From Lytechinus pictus (lineage: Eukaryota; Echinodermata; Echinoidea; Temnopleuroida; Toxopneustidae): a DNA stretch of 64,000 nucleotides. How positions within the stretch are numbered: position 1 is the stretch's first letter; every line of letters starts with the position of its first letter. The notes beneath the pieces were generated by a model. The model did not search any database. It saw nothing but the letters and a program-made list of their open reading frames with translations, and had not been told where the DNA came from. The stretch covers positions 21,043,103-21,107,102 of the forward strand of contig NC_087254.1 of the NCBI RefSeq assembly GCF_037042905.1. The letters run 5' to 3'. Positions 1 through 11,852 of the stretch are shown in pieces. A program made the position numbers and the translations under genes.

Positions 1-524
1 CAAAATCAGAAGTAAAATATGAAAGTTATGACATTTTGAAATTTCGCTGAATTTCACAAAATAGTTATTTGCAAATCATGGTATGTATGCAAATGAGTGG
101 ACTGATGATGTCATCCACTCACTATTTCTTTTGTATTTTATTATATGAAATATGAAGTATTCAAATTTTCTCCTCAATGTCATGTGAAAGACAATTTTAT
201 TCCTCTTTGAACATGTGGAATCACGATCGTTGTAACATTTTATGGTTCAGTCAAGTTGGTCCCTATTTTTAAATTTGCAAAAATAAAAATAGTGTATAAT
301 TCAAACAATAAAAAACAAAAGAAATAGTGAGGGACATCATCGACTCTCAATTGCATGTCACTGATTTGTTCATATAACTATATTGTGAAAAATGAGCTAA
401 ACTTTAAAATGTCATAACTTTCATATTTTACTGCCGATTTTGATGAAATTTTCAGCAAAATGCTTGATTAATTTTTCTCTATTGATTCAAATCAACATTT
501 TTATATGGTGGACTTGACCTTCAA
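1..524. mobile_element. TTAA-type palindromic MITE, family 1, cut by window edge
   Basis: The segment matches the complete copies at 2,194, 42,284 and 56,724 and lacks only the first part, which lies outside the window. It keeps the palindromic layout: a block meaning ATCAAAATCGG followed by AGTTATGACATTTT near the left is mirrored near 400-450. The right end reads GGTGGACTTGACCTTCAA, a decayed form of the family terminus GGACTTGTCCTTTAA. There is no coding capacity. Confidence 0.8.
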
Positions 525-2193
525 AGGATTTACCCCGATAAAAAGTTTGTTGTAAAAATTGCAGAAAAAATCATCTAAAAAATATTGGCGAAGGTATGAA
601 GAAAATCCATCAGGGGAATGAAGAATTAGATATTTTGATTTGTGACGTTATATGCAAATGTTCCCAACATATTCTGTAGTAAAACAATAAATATATAATT
701 TTCTGAAAAAAAATAAAAATGGGTTTGTTTCAAAGATTGTACCTTCAAATATCATGCATCAGACAAATTATTTCTCAAATTCTCCTGAATGAAAAAAAAA
801 ATTAATTATTTATGAACCATTAAAAACTTAGAATTTATATGTTTTATATTACTGGTATACCCAGTTGTTGTGTGTCCGGACAGGTTGTGTGCCCGGACGA
901 TCAATTTTAGAAAGTCATTTGGAAAAATTTACAAGCGAATTTTCATCAATTTTTAGTACAAAATGTTAGGAAATATTATAGAGAGCAAAATAGAAGATGG
1001 TTAAAACTAATGAATTTATATATTTAGTGTAATCCAAAGACGAAAAAGAAGGCTTAAAAAATATAAAGTGTCCGGACACCCGACCCCCCATCCTACTACT
1101 ACTACTAGCTAGAGGTACATACATGTATATGGGTCAGACGTCAGCTCGTCATCACATCACAAATCAAAAACTTAGAATTCTAAATATTCTTTCTTAAAAT
1201 TAAATCATCGATGGATTTTCCTCAGTAAAATCACAGCAATATCAAGGGATTGTCCTAGCATATAGCCTGAATTACTGTACAGAGACAGAGAGTTACTAGG
1301 TCTATTATATATTTGGTGTGCAGCAGAACAAATGACAAAACAGTGCAGTCTCGTCTCACGTCTGATTGAACAAAGAATTAAAGCCAAAGGTTTTTCAGTC
1401 AGTCTAGATCATATAGTAGGCCTAGTAGTCTAGGCTAGGCCTACGTCCTACTGCCATATCTATTGTTGGAAAGGGTTCTTAACAGTAACTGACTATTTCA
1501 AAATTACAACAATCATGACAATTAAATTAACAACTGGCACCCGCACCCACCACAGGCCTACCAACCGCCGCCATGCCTGTCTGCCGAGACTGTCGGGGCC
1601 CGCCCGGCCGGGTCACTAGTAGTGACACTGCAGCTGCAGATTCATCGGAACTTCCCGCAGGCGCAGGGCCTAATAAAAGTGTAAAATTTCAAATAAAAGT
1701 ACTTTCAACAGCATTAATGAAATTTTTATTATATCTCACTCGCCACGTGGATTCAGTTAATGGATATGCAAACCTAAGATTTCAATCAAACTTACGTTAT
1801 TGATCGTTGACCTGGCATATTGTTGATGATCAGTAATACAAAAACATCAAATCCGAAGAAATTCCGGCGCGCCGTTTTCTTGTAATTTCGCGCGTGAATT
1901 TCACTGCTCTCTTGATACGGTGCCCATCATACACACATTCCATCACTTTTTGCAACGAATCGGATCTGCGAAAGAAACAGATCGAGAGGATTGCGAGCTC
2001 GCGAAGAACCATTCAAAATAAACATGTACAGGGGGGGGGGGGGGGGGTAAACCGTGATATAGATGATATAATGGCATAATAATAATAAACAATATAATGA
2101 TTTAAAAAAAAACATGCGGGTCGGCTTGAAGGACGGCAGCGCAACTGTGCAAGCAGCACCAAGATTTTTGAAGTGGGGAACGTTACCGGGCAA
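525..2193. other. AT-rich intergenic sequence, no gene seen
   Basis: I see no coding exon here. Bases 560-700 resemble 57,700-57,830 (shared AATATTGG, GAAAATCCATCA and TTGTGACGT-like blocks), so they are probably a decayed repeat. A run of about 17 G lies at 2,031-2,047. Short AGGCCTA-rich motifs occur at 1,410-1,445. The small open frames carry no recognisable domain. Confidence 0.5.
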
Positions 2194-2804
2194 TTAAAGG
2201 TCAAGTCCACCTCAGAAAAATGTTGATTTGTATCAAAAGAGAAAAATCAGACAAGCACAATGCTGAAAATTTCATCAAAATCGGATGTAAAATACGAAAG
2301 TTATGACATTTCAAAGTTTCGCTTATTTTTAATAAAACAGTTATATGAACGAGCCAGTTATATCCAAATGAGAGAGTCGATGACGTCACTCACTCACTAT
2401 TTCTTTTGTTTTTTATTGTTTCAATTATACAATATTTCAATTTTTACGAATTTGATGATTAGGACCTCCTTGCCTGAAGCACAAAATGTTAAAATAATGG
2501 AATTCCACGTGTTCAGGGAGGAATGAAACTTCATTTCACATGACAATGACGAGAAAATCAAAATATTTCATATTTCATATAATAAAATACAAAAGAAATA
2601 GTGAGTGAGTGATGTCATCAGTTCCCTCATTTGCATACCGACCGAGATGTGCATATAACTGTTTTGTGAAATGAAGCGAAACTTTAAAGTGTCATAACTT
2701 TCTTATTTTACATCCGATTTTGATGAAATTTTCAGTGTTATGCTTGTTGAATGTTTCTCTTTTTATTCAAATCAAGTTTCTGTTGGGGTGGACTTGTCCT
2801 TTAA
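2194..2804. mobile_element. TTAA-type palindromic MITE, family 1, complete
   Basis: The element is 611 bp and bounded by TTAA on both sides. Its termini are TTAAAGGTCAAGTCCA on the left and TGGACTTGTCCTTTAA on the right. The two halves are roughly inverted copies of each other, so a transcript could fold into a long hairpin. A TTAA target is typical of piggyBac-type transposition, but the superfamily assignment is an inference. Its right TTAA is also the left TTAA of the next element. Confidence 0.88.
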
Positions 2805-3393
2805 AGGAGAATGAAACCCTTGAAACCAGCTGAATCCATATCAAAGAGAAAAATCAAAGAAACATATTGTTGAAAGTTTGAGGAAGATTGAATGAATAAT
2901 AAGAAAGTTATGAGCATTTGCATATTGAGATCACTAATGCCATGTAGATCCTCCCATTGGCAATGCGACCAAGATCTGTGATGTCACACACAACTCCCTC
3001 ATTACTTTAGTACTTATTTCACTTATATTCTCACTTTTATATAGTCTATCACAAGGTGAGGTGTTCTCTTTATGAGAGGACAATTAGTACAGAGGTTTCA
3101 CACATTATATCATTGATGAATCGTTCAGTTTGTCATGTGATTAGAATGAGCAAAAAGATATGTTTTGGGGTATATTTTCAGTGTCGAAGGGGGGAGTTGT
3201 TCATCTGTGACATCATAGATCTTGGTCGCATTGCCAATTGGAGGATCTCCATAGCATTAGTGATCTTGACATTCAAATGCTCATAACTCTTCTATTGCTA
3301 GTCCTATTTTACTCAAACTTTTGTTGATCTTATTCTTTGATTTTTCTGCTTTCACAAAAGCTAACTTGCTCCAAGAGTTTCATTCTCCTTTAA
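2801..3393. mobile_element. TTAA-type palindromic MITE, family 2, complete
   Basis: The element is 593 bp with termini TTAAAGGAGAATGAAAC and its inverse GTTTCATTCTCCTTTAA. Two further copies lie at 22,602 (also 593 bp) and 51,253 (596 bp). It shares TTAA 2,801-2,804 with the family 1 element to its left, so one of the two inserted into the terminal TTAA of the other. It is non-coding. Confidence 0.88.
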
Positions 3394-3757
3394 GTGGACG
3401 GCAAAATATTTTTGGGACAGCTAGCCAGCTAGGGCTTATAGGGGCACGCGGGACAAAAATATTTTTAAATAGAACTTTGGCAGGGGGCAATTAATTCCCA
3501 GCATCACGCCATTGCATATGGGAGGGGTGATCTTCATTTTCTAATTATTGAAGTTAAAAAAAAATTCCAGATAGTAATTTGAAGGGGATCGCACGGTGCT
3601 TGACGCCGGTTTGACGGTCTGCGTGAGTTCGAAGGGAAATCCGGGCCGAGGGGGGGGGGTGCATCTTTAGTGATTTAGGAGGGAAGAAGATAAAGGGTAT
3701 GCTTAGAAAATGAGCAAGCTCCCTAAAGCATATAGGCATTCTCCTTTTTCCGGTCTT
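3394..3757. other. Intergenic sequence without a gene
   Basis: I see nothing coding in this stretch. It contains a G-run at about 3,650 and ends with the 8-bp target duplication CCGGTCTT (3,750-3,757) of the following element. Confidence 0.5.
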
Positions 3758-4339
3758 CATGGGCGTCAATCGGTGGGGGACGGGGGGGACGTGTCCCCCC
3801 ATGATTTTTTCAGGGGGGGACACAGTATCAAATGTCCCCCCATGTTTTTGACACAAAAGAAGTGTGATCATCTGGGGGGGGGGGGATATGTGCATATATA
3901 CCTTCTCAAGGAAATGAGAGTTGATTCCCCTTAAAAAATATAAAGAAAAAAAAAACAACTGTCGTGTAACTTTTCGATGCAATTAACGGTGGGTAAATTC
4001 GCATTCAAAAGCAGCGCAGCTAGCCGTCTATGAGCCGTTCCTGTACGTACGACGCCGGGGTACACGCGAGCACCCACATGGAGACCCGCACGTGCGTGGT
4101 GGGTTTTTTTTTCATGTGGGTATGCACGGCATGACAGCATAGGCGGATCCAGGGGGGCCCGGGCCCCCCTTATTGGCGGAGCAAAAAAAAGAAAAAAAGG
4201 GAAAGAAATAAAAAAAGAGAAGAAGAAGGAAAAAGAGAGGAGAAAAAAAGAAAGGGACACATAAAAGGAGGAAGACGAGTGAATAAGATAAGGGGAAGAC
4301 TTGGAAAGTAATAATAAAAAATCTTTCATGCCGGGATAT

Positions 4340-5456
4340 ACAATTTTTGCTCGCGCTTCGCGCTCGCATCGCCTTTTAGGTGATTTACATATCTTGCTCA
4401 ATATGGAGCTTAGATATCAAATCTTGAAGTCAATATACAAAACATATTTCAGCTCGAAAATTTAACTTTCATTATTTTGTTTGATTTGCAAATTTGATTT
4501 TTTTAAAGTGTTCTTTAAAAATTTTGGTTTTATGGTCTGAATATTAACATTTTCTGCTTGCGCTGCGCGCTCGCAAAATTTGATTGGTCAGGTACCTATT
4601 ATTTTCCTGTATTCCATAAAGTTATCAAAATATCCCTATTCAGGTCAGATTGTGAAAACGTATCAGCTAGCGCTGCATGCTCGCATTTTGATTGGTGAGT
4701 TATGTTTATCTCAATATTAATTCTAAAACAAACTACTTAAAATCCCCATTTGATCACATGCAGTTTATCAGAAATTTCGGCTCGCGATTTCCGCTCGCAT
4801 TGATTGTTGAAATATATCAACTCATGCATCTTATTCATAATTACAAAAAGGTCCAGTTTTCAGGTCATAATATTAAGAGATTTCGCGCTCTGCATGCTTA
4901 GGAAGAGAAATAGGAAGATAGTCATCATTTTCATATGATGATATCAGAGGCGTCGATCATGGGGGGGGGGCAGGGGGGGGGCAACCGCTCCACCAATGAA
5001 AATATTGGGGGGCAAACATATCGTTTTGCCCCCCCCCCCAATAATTCCGCATGTGCAAAAAATAAAATAAGATTGTAATGTTACACAGAAATCAGCAAGC
5101 GGGATTGAGATACACAACCCGTTCTTCATCTAAAATTGTGCTCAAAATGTCCGGTTTTCAGATTAGAATATAAAAAAATTTCAGCTCGCGCTTTGCGCTC
5201 GCATTATTTCTGTAGCAAAAACCCATACTTTACATGATTGAATAGGTGAATAGAATGTCCCGTTTTTCAGTTCTATACCTCAAAAGAACTCCCACTTCGA
5301 TTTGCAATAATCTTTTGTTGGACATATTTCTTGTTCTTTATTAAAAACGTCAATTAAACTCTTTTTTTTTAAGATCAAAATATCAAAATTTTCAGCTCGC
5401 GCTTCGCGCTCGCATCTATTATTTTTTATTTTTTTTAAATTTAATTTGTTGGTGAG

Positions 5457-5509
<53 letters not shown>

Positions 5510-6625
5510 CATATAGGCATATGTGTGTGTGTGTTTGAGTCTGTTTGTTTTGTGTGATCGAGCGCCTTTGGAAAGTTGATTCATGATTTTGCCCCCCCCC
5601 CCCCCAATCTGAAAAATGGATGGACGCCCCTGGATGACATAATGTCCCGGTCCTATGTCAAAACTCAAAGTAATAATAATGAAACTTATCAGCTCTTTTT
5701 AACTGTGATCCATATCCACCTCACAATTTTCCCACAAAGTGCTTGAAAAACAGAGCTTAAATTGACCCTTTTTAGAGCGGAATATCATATATTTTTAGCT
5801 CGCGCTTTGCATTCGCTTTATTGATTTTCATGATAAGAAATGTATTCAAATTACCCTAATTCTACATGTTCTAGGTCGAAATCTGAAACACGCGTTTATT
5901 TAGATACGCAGCTTGTTCTCTATTTAAATCATTATCCAGTTTCAGATCACAATATAAAAAAATCTCTGCTCGCGCTTTGCGCTCGCATTATTAATGTAGG
6001 AAAATTTCCAATTACTAATTTTCATGATTTACAAATCATGAATAGAGTGTCCAGAATTTTTCCGCTCGCGCTTCGCGCTCGCATCAATTGTTTAGTTATA
6101 TACTTATCCTTTTCACGATTACAAAAAGTGCTTAGAATTTCCATTCTTGAGGTAGAAATGTCAAAATTTCCAGCTCGCGCTTCGCGCTCGCATTATTTGG
6201 TAGTTAAAATATGTAACGTCATCATGGCTAACACGCAGCCGTTAACAGATCAGATCAAAGCGTATATCAAAAATAAATAAAACAATTTGTGCTCGCGCTT
6301 TGCGCTCGCATTATTAATGTAGGAAGCCGATTTCCAATTACTCATCATTTTCATGATTTACAAAATATGAATAGAGTGTCCAATTTTTAGGTTTTAATCT
6401 CGAATTTTTCAGCTCGCGCTTTGCGCTCGCATTAATTATTTAGCTATATACTTAACCTTTTTCATTCTTCAGGTAAAAATGTCAAAATTTTCAGCTCGCG
6501 CTTCGCATTATTTGTTAGTTGAAATATGTAACGTCTTCATGGCTAACAAGCTGCCGGTAACAGATCCTTTTTTATCAGATGAAAACGTATATTAAAACTT
6601 TCTGCTCGCGCTTCGCGCTCGCAGG
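4340..6625. repeat. Array of CpG-rich hubs GCTCGCGCTTCGCGCTCGC in AT-rich spacers
   Basis: About fifteen copies of a 17-19 bp CpG-dense word, with variants such as GCTCGCGCTTTGCGCTCGC, are separated by 80-400 bp of AT-rich sequence. The spacers also repeat (TTTTCAG before the hub, ATTATT and phrases such as GAAATATGTAACGTC after it). The hub core GCGC-TTC-GCGC can form a small hairpin. Related arrays lie at 17,550-18,020, 18,410-19,110 (reversed), 52,265-54,290 and 56,260-57,470 (reversed). The array is non-coding. Confidence 0.8.
5458..5535. repeat. GT and AT dinucleotide microsatellite
   Basis: A (GT)n run is followed by (AT)n and a second short GT run, all inside the hub array. A comparable AT/GT block lies at 18,060-18,120 in the other array, so it belongs to the repeat family. 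Confidence 0.9.
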
Positions 6626-7033
6626 AATTATTCAGGTTAGATATACATCTCGTTTAGGATCATAAACATTGCCCAAAATATTTGAATTTTAAAACAAAAT
6701 ACATAAAATAAACAAAAAGCTCGCACTTTTTAAATAAGGCTTATGATATTATATATATAAATATATTACCCCTTCAAAGAAACAAACATAAATTAACTTC
6801 GAGCGGCCGATCGGGGAAAATGCGGGTGAAAAAAAATTCCGGGCCCCCCCCCCCCCCCCCCCCCTATTGGCGAAGGCTGGATCCGCCCCTGTGACATACG
6901 GTACATGTAGCGGTGGAGTATGACGAAAGAGTAATGGATCTGGAAAGTATACCTATAAAAGTGACATGCTTGCATGTTGCTATTGTGCCCCCCCCCCCAT
7001 GCTCAAGTTTGGATTGACGCCCATGCCGGTCTT

Positions 7034-8021
7034 CGATCCCTCCGTTATTATTTTTTTATCATCCTTTGGCATATAGGCCCCCATGGGCCTATCATGTTAT
7101 TTTTAAACAAAAAATAAGGTTCACTGTGGCCCCATCCGTCAATTAATATAGGCTTAGATAAAAATGAAAAAAAAAAATTTTAATCATGGAATTTATTAGA
7201 ACCAAATTTAAGAGATCTCTTCGGATGGATGTCATAAGGCTCTAGCTCTCTGTTAAACAGAACAAAAATTATTTGAAGTTTAGCCCGATCTTTTTATAAA
7301 CCGTATAGCCTATAGTATACTGAGTGGAATGAAATGTGTTAACATCAGTTATGCATTATTAAAATCTGTAACTTTGAATTATTGAAGATCAAGGCCTTTG
7401 GCCCACCCCAAGTACTCCCTGATTTTTTTTTCTCTCAAAGTTTTTTTAAGGAGAACTCACCTGCATGACAATGTAAGTTGGTTATGATAAAAGCAGAAAA
7501 ATAGAATTATTCTAAAAATAGAAATTTTGCAAAAATCCTATTGGTGAAGGTTTCAAAATTTAAAAAAGCAATTATTTTTTTTTTTCAAAGCCAAATGCAA
7601 TTTTTATATATATACACGTATACAAGACTCTACATGCAGACATAGTGATTCCGGGGAGGGGGGCACTTCCATTGACGAGTTGATACCATGCGTGAACATG
7701 GAATTTCGAAAAGCACTGTGAAACCCTTCCCCCTGAAAGTAAATAAAAATGAATATATTAGTAAGCACTGTTTGTAACCATGAACAGGACGAATACCTTA
7801 TACTACAACAATAATTGATGCGAGCACGATGCCCAAGCCAAACAATAAATTCTATGAATTTCTAACCTAGAATGTATTGTGTTTTACTTCAAAAATGGTA
7901 TTCCAAAACGTAGTTTTTGAGCAAAAACTACATCCTTTGAATATATACCATTTCAGTTTTTTTAATAAAATATACCCGCGCGAATTGGACCGTAAACACG
8001 TAGCTATCCTCGCGAAATATA
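7034..8021. other. Intergenic AT-rich sequence, no gene seen
   Basis: I see no exon or recognisable element here. Homopolymer A and T runs and a short TA-rich stretch near 7,605 are the only structure visible. Confidence 0.45.
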
Positions 8022-9565
8022 CAGTGCGTATCAAAAAAAAGTTTACACTTAGAAAAAATCCTGTAAAATTATACGTTTGTAATATCCTGAAGATTTTTAC
8101 ACATTTTAACGTTGGTACAGATCCATTTAAGCAAATAGCGATATAAATGTCGAAAAATATTTCCGCTTGAGTGAGCATCACTTACTTTTCAAAAATTAGT
8201 GAAAAATGATTTGCGCAGAACTTTGAAATAGTAATGCGAATAAAAGTAGACCAATCATGAAGGACACATGAAATTTAGCTAGTAAAATGATTTGAAGATA
8301 TCTTTACCTTTTCTTGCCCAAAACACTGCGCCCCACCCCACTCCCCCACACAAACCGAGGCCATCGTGACGATATTTACTTTACACTGAGCTGTGATTTA
8401 CATGAAATGGCCTTAGGCTTGATTTTATTTTGTTAATCATTGTGAAGCTTGGGAAAAGTGTGGAGAAACAAGGTTAGTATTAAATGAAAAATGAAAATGT
8501 AAGCCCACTTTAAATGATAAAAACTTAGTGAAAAAATGCTGGAGATGTCTGATATAAACTTTTGTTCAGATTCAGTTATGTCCTCAGATCCAGCTGGCAC
8601 AAAAAAGGGTAAAGGTTGTGCTTACTAAGTGTTAAAATTTTAATTTTGGTGGCAAAATTGTTACAAAATTCTTAAAGTGATCATTTCACTTTGTTCTGAT
8701 TTAAAAAATTCTCCTTTTGGTTCCTGAAAATGGGCTAAACATTAGGCTTATAGTGTAAAAATACCATCCCAAAAGTTTCAAAGTATTATATTTACAGGAT
8801 CAATTTTAAAACCTTGGAGATGTAAACCAAAGTTTGAAATAATTGGGAGTTGGTTTCAATGACTATGTGTATACAGGGAATCTGTGCACCACAACACATT
8901 AATTCTAGATGAACACAGAATGACCTACATACAGTGTGTACAAGGTATACGCTGAATGTACAGTGCAGCTAATAGTGTGTGTATAGGAGATACACACAAC
9001 AGAAGGCAGTCAAAATAGCCAACGGACTTTTTGAATTGGAGAAAACTGGTCATAAGCTGCACCCGTCTACTAGACGGTTCTCAAAATCAGGCTAATAAAT
9101 TGCTACTTGTATCTAAATTAGAGTTTTTCATCCTATATTGTGGTCTGTTTCAGGGTTTTTGAGGACAAATACAGGCACTCATACGCACGTTTCAACTCAG
9201 TTTGAGAATTTTTTAAATCAGCTGCTTACAAAGTTAAACGATCCCTTTAAATGTATATCCGTTTTCTTTGAATTGACTAAAAGAGCAAGGGAAATGTATG
9301 AGAGATGTTTCACAGGGTAAGTTTTATTTCACCATTTCCCCTTGACATATACAGCGTGAAAACGAGCATTTCTGCGCAAACAGATTTCTGCAAGCTTTAC
9401 AAAAATGGACAGTGCTCACTCAAGTGTAACATTCTGTCAAAACTTTTATTTTCATTGGATATAGATGAGACCCAAACCCAAGAATTATGTGAAAAAATTA
9501 CCCACATGTATATATTTTAATTCCCAGGGCTTTTTCAAAGTGTAAACTTTTTTTGATACGCACCG
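8022..9565. mobile_element. TA-flanked inverted-repeat element (mariner-type ends)
   Basis: The left end CAGTGCGTATCAAAAAAA, then GTTTACACTT, is mirrored on the right by AAGTGTAAACTTTTTTTGAT then ACGCACCG. TA dinucleotides flank both ends (8,020-8,021 and 9,566-9,567). Imperfect similarity continues inward (CTTGAGTGAGCA-like blocks). The ends resemble those of 14,414-15,201, which points to a Tc1/mariner-type nonautonomous family. No transposase frame is seen. Confidence 0.72.
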
Positions 9566-9569
9566 TAAT

Positions 9570-10412
9570 GGGGAAGGCGGGGTAAGTTGTGACACTTTTT
9601 GCATTTTGCATGTTAGAATTGATATGACTAATAACATTGTAGAAATAAGTACCTTGCCTTTAAATTTGATTCTTGGGAAATATTTTTCACCTATATCTTT
9701 TTACCCCCACACTGAAAGTCATTGTGACCTTTGAAAAAACGACGTCAAATGGCTCTACTTGCCCCATCTCATTCTGTGGGGTAAGTTGTGCCACCTTCTG
9801 GGGTAAGGTGAGCCACAAAAACTATATGTACAAAATGTATGCGGGAAGAACAAGCATGTCAATTTTATTTTAAGTCTTTTCACTTGCTTATTCTCTCATA
9901 TATGTACTAACATCCCCTAAAAGTAAAAGAACTGTCATGTGAATTTGGTCCTTTCTGCCTGCATGCAGAATATGGCTTTTTAAGTTTTTTTTATTATTAT
10001 ACATTACCATGGCTAACTTGCCCCACGTTGGCTGGCTCAAATTACCTTAGTCCGAACTTCATGCAATATTTTCACATCCACACATTTCTTATGCATCCAT
10101 CATGTAAAAGACTATGACAAGAATGAGAATCCATACCTGGACTAAATATCATTCTTATTTTTTTATTATATTGAAAGACGTGTGTGGGTAAAAAGCACTG
10201 ATCTATTTCACACTCTTTTTTACATTTTGGCTGAAATTTGTAAGTATTCCCTCTAAAAAAGTACTTTTTGTTTCAAAGTTGAAAACAATGTGGTGGGGTG
10301 AAGGGTTATATAATGGGTCATCAATACGTGTACGACAATGTCTGACTCATTCGTTATTGGCCTGGGGGTGGTGGCTCAACTTGCCCCTATGCTCAACTTA
10401 CCCGCCTTCCCC
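9570..10412. mobile_element. Inverted-repeat MITE with GGGGAAGGCGGGGTAAG ends
   Basis: The left end GGGGAAGGCGGGGTAAGTTG is mirrored at the right by CAACTTACCCGCCTTCCCC. Sub-terminal motifs of the GGGGTAAGTTGTG and CAACTTGCCCC type repeat inside. It abuts the preceding element within 5 bp. No target duplication is clear and no coding sequence is recognised. Confidence 0.72.
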
Positions 10413-10867
10413 TACCCTTTTTTCAGTATTTTAGTGTTTTGACACCCTTATTACGTTACGTGTTTCTTTGGTCGCGCATGGTATCCACCCCGGGGGGGGG
10501 GGGGGCGATTGAACTTGCGAAACCGTCATTGAATAGAAGCAAACTGAAAGCAAACCCCGGAAGCTAACCAACCCACGACATCTTTTGTTTTGATAAACAC
10601 AAGACAGGTATTTTATATGTTCCGTGTAAAAAGGAGGAAGTAAAGTGGAACACGATATGGGAAGCTGTATACTCACGAATGTCGTCACAAACCATTCTTT
10701 GACGATGATTTTTGATAACTTCCAACATATTTTTCTCTATTTTTCTGATTTTATTAAACCAACTTATCACCACGGTGAACTTCACCTTTGAAAACATTTC
10801 ATTCCTTCTAAAGGGTGCATACAAATTTTCAATTTTCGAGTCGTTGTAAAAATTAAGAAAAAATATG
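10413..10867. other. Intergenic sequence beyond the duplicated Rac block
   Basis: I see no gene. A C/G run lies near 10,490-10,507. Similarity to the sequence around 28,823 starts only at about 10,868. Confidence 0.45.
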
Positions 10868-10974
10868 TTATCATCAGGTTGATCCTTCGCTCTCTTGTTA
10901 TAATTTGAATATTATACACAGGCTAGGCCTATTCTTGGCCATTGAAAACGAATCCATAGTGATACATCGGCCTA

Positions 10975-11065
10975 ATTTCTGAACTGGGTCGAGAGTGGAA
11001 AAGTATAGACCGCGGTGGGATACGAACACACGTCTGTAACCACTACACCACGACTATGAACCCGC
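10975..11065 (-). mobile_element. Possible tRNA-derived SINE head, degraded
   Basis: On the minus strand this reads a TGGTGTAGTGGTTA A-box-like word followed, 10-15 bases on, by GTTCGTATCCCAC, a B-box-like word. The spacing is shorter than in a real tRNA, so this is at best a decayed SINE head. A CT-rich tract follows at 11,060-11,165, and the corresponding place in block B (29,225-29,275) is also CT-rich. Confidence 0.35.
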
Positions 11066-11212
11066 TCTCTCCCTCTCTCCCACTTTCTCCCTGCTACTTC
11101 CTCTCCAACCCCACTCCCTCCCTCCCCCTCTCTACCCCTTCGATCTCCTCCCTCTCTCTCTTTCCATAGAAAATATGTCATTCAAATAATCAGTCAACAA
11201 TCATAATTTACC

Positions 11213-11219
11213 TTTTATT
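11213..11219 (-). terminator. Candidate polyadenylation signal for Rac copy A
   Basis: This is the first AATAAA on the minus strand below the copy A stop codon, giving a 3' UTR of roughly 640 nt. The same context (TTTATTTCCCTTTA on plus) is kept at 29,330 in block B, which supports a retained function, but the cleavage site is not visible. Confidence 0.4.
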
Positions 11220-11852
11220 TCCCTTTATAGTTACATTATTAATTATTACATTTTCTTATAATAGCATAGTGTTCAAATTCAACAAGATAATATTCAGGTG
11301 AAATATCTAATATTTGTTTTCAATGTAAGTTTAGCCGCACAAACCCCAATATCAAAAGGTATACAAATTCAATAGTTGACCAGACATTACAAAAAGTGCA
11401 AACATTACGTATAACGCATGAAGCTTTCTTTTCAGTAATTCGTATTTGATCATAATACAGAAGAATACAGAAGAAAAATGGCAAACAAATCAGCCATAAC
11501 TTGCTTTCCTTTCAAATTCAATAATACAAAATATCGGTAATAATACATCAAAAACCAAAGAAAGAATAATGGAAGAATGAAATTACATTACGAAACAGAA
11601 ATTGTAATCCCCAAAATTAAATATAAAGTACAAAGAAGAATAAGTACAGAGTTTGCTGTATGGAGGAGGTAACACCTCTTGATGCCACAAATATTTTTGT
11701 TAAAACCCTTTGATCAAAATGACATAATTTTTCTCAAGTAGAAAAATAATTATTTCACTTGAAGTGATGTTTCCTGGCGCATATAACGCTTATGCCAGAA
11801 GTATGTATGTATAAGAACTCAAAATGCGGTATGAAGACAACCTTGTATATCT

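Larger units (their letters stand above)
4138..6891. mobile_element. GGCGGATCC-ended element carrying a CpG-hub array
   Basis: The left end reads CATAGGCGGATCCAGG followed by a G/C block. The right end reads CTGGATCCGCCCCTG. Similar ends bound 52,071-54,470 (left end decayed) and 16,468-16,730. TGACA directly after the right end and just inside the left flank suggests a 5-bp duplication, but the left junction is off by one base. Inside are the hub array and a smaller pair of ends (AGGCGTCGATC near 4,950 and GACGCCCC near 5,625). No coding frame is recognised. Its relation to known superfamilies is unknown. Confidence 0.65.
3758..7025. mobile_element. hAT-like nonautonomous element with perfect 8-bp target duplication
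   Basis: The left terminus CATGGGCGTCAATCGG is mirrored by GGATTGACGCCCATG on the right. The flanks are identical 8-mers, CCGGTCTT at 3,750-3,757 and again at 7,026-7,033. An 8-bp duplication with short terminal inverted repeats is the hAT hallmark. No transposase is present. Most of the 3.27 kb is a second element (4,138-6,891), so this is a shell carrying a nested insertion. Confidence 0.85.

Noticed and set aside
2031-2047. Long G or C homopolymers (also near 5,595, 6,846, 30,620 and 55,030) as G-quadruplex signals
   Set aside because: They are mostly parts of element termini or simple runs whose length may be a sequencing artefact. Nothing supports a function.
3931-4401. A 156-codon open frame on minus
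   Set aside because: It runs through purine-rich low-complexity DNA and element termini, with no domain, splice support or homology.
5840-6280. A 146-codon open frame on plus
   Set aside because: It lies inside the hub array and is made of its repeats (SRSE, ALRARI words from GCTCGCGCTT). It is not a gene.
4340-6625. Regularly spaced identical short repeats, resembling a CRISPR array
   Set aside because: Spacers are unequal and themselves repetitive, the genome is clearly eukaryotic with spliced genes, and no cas gene is present.
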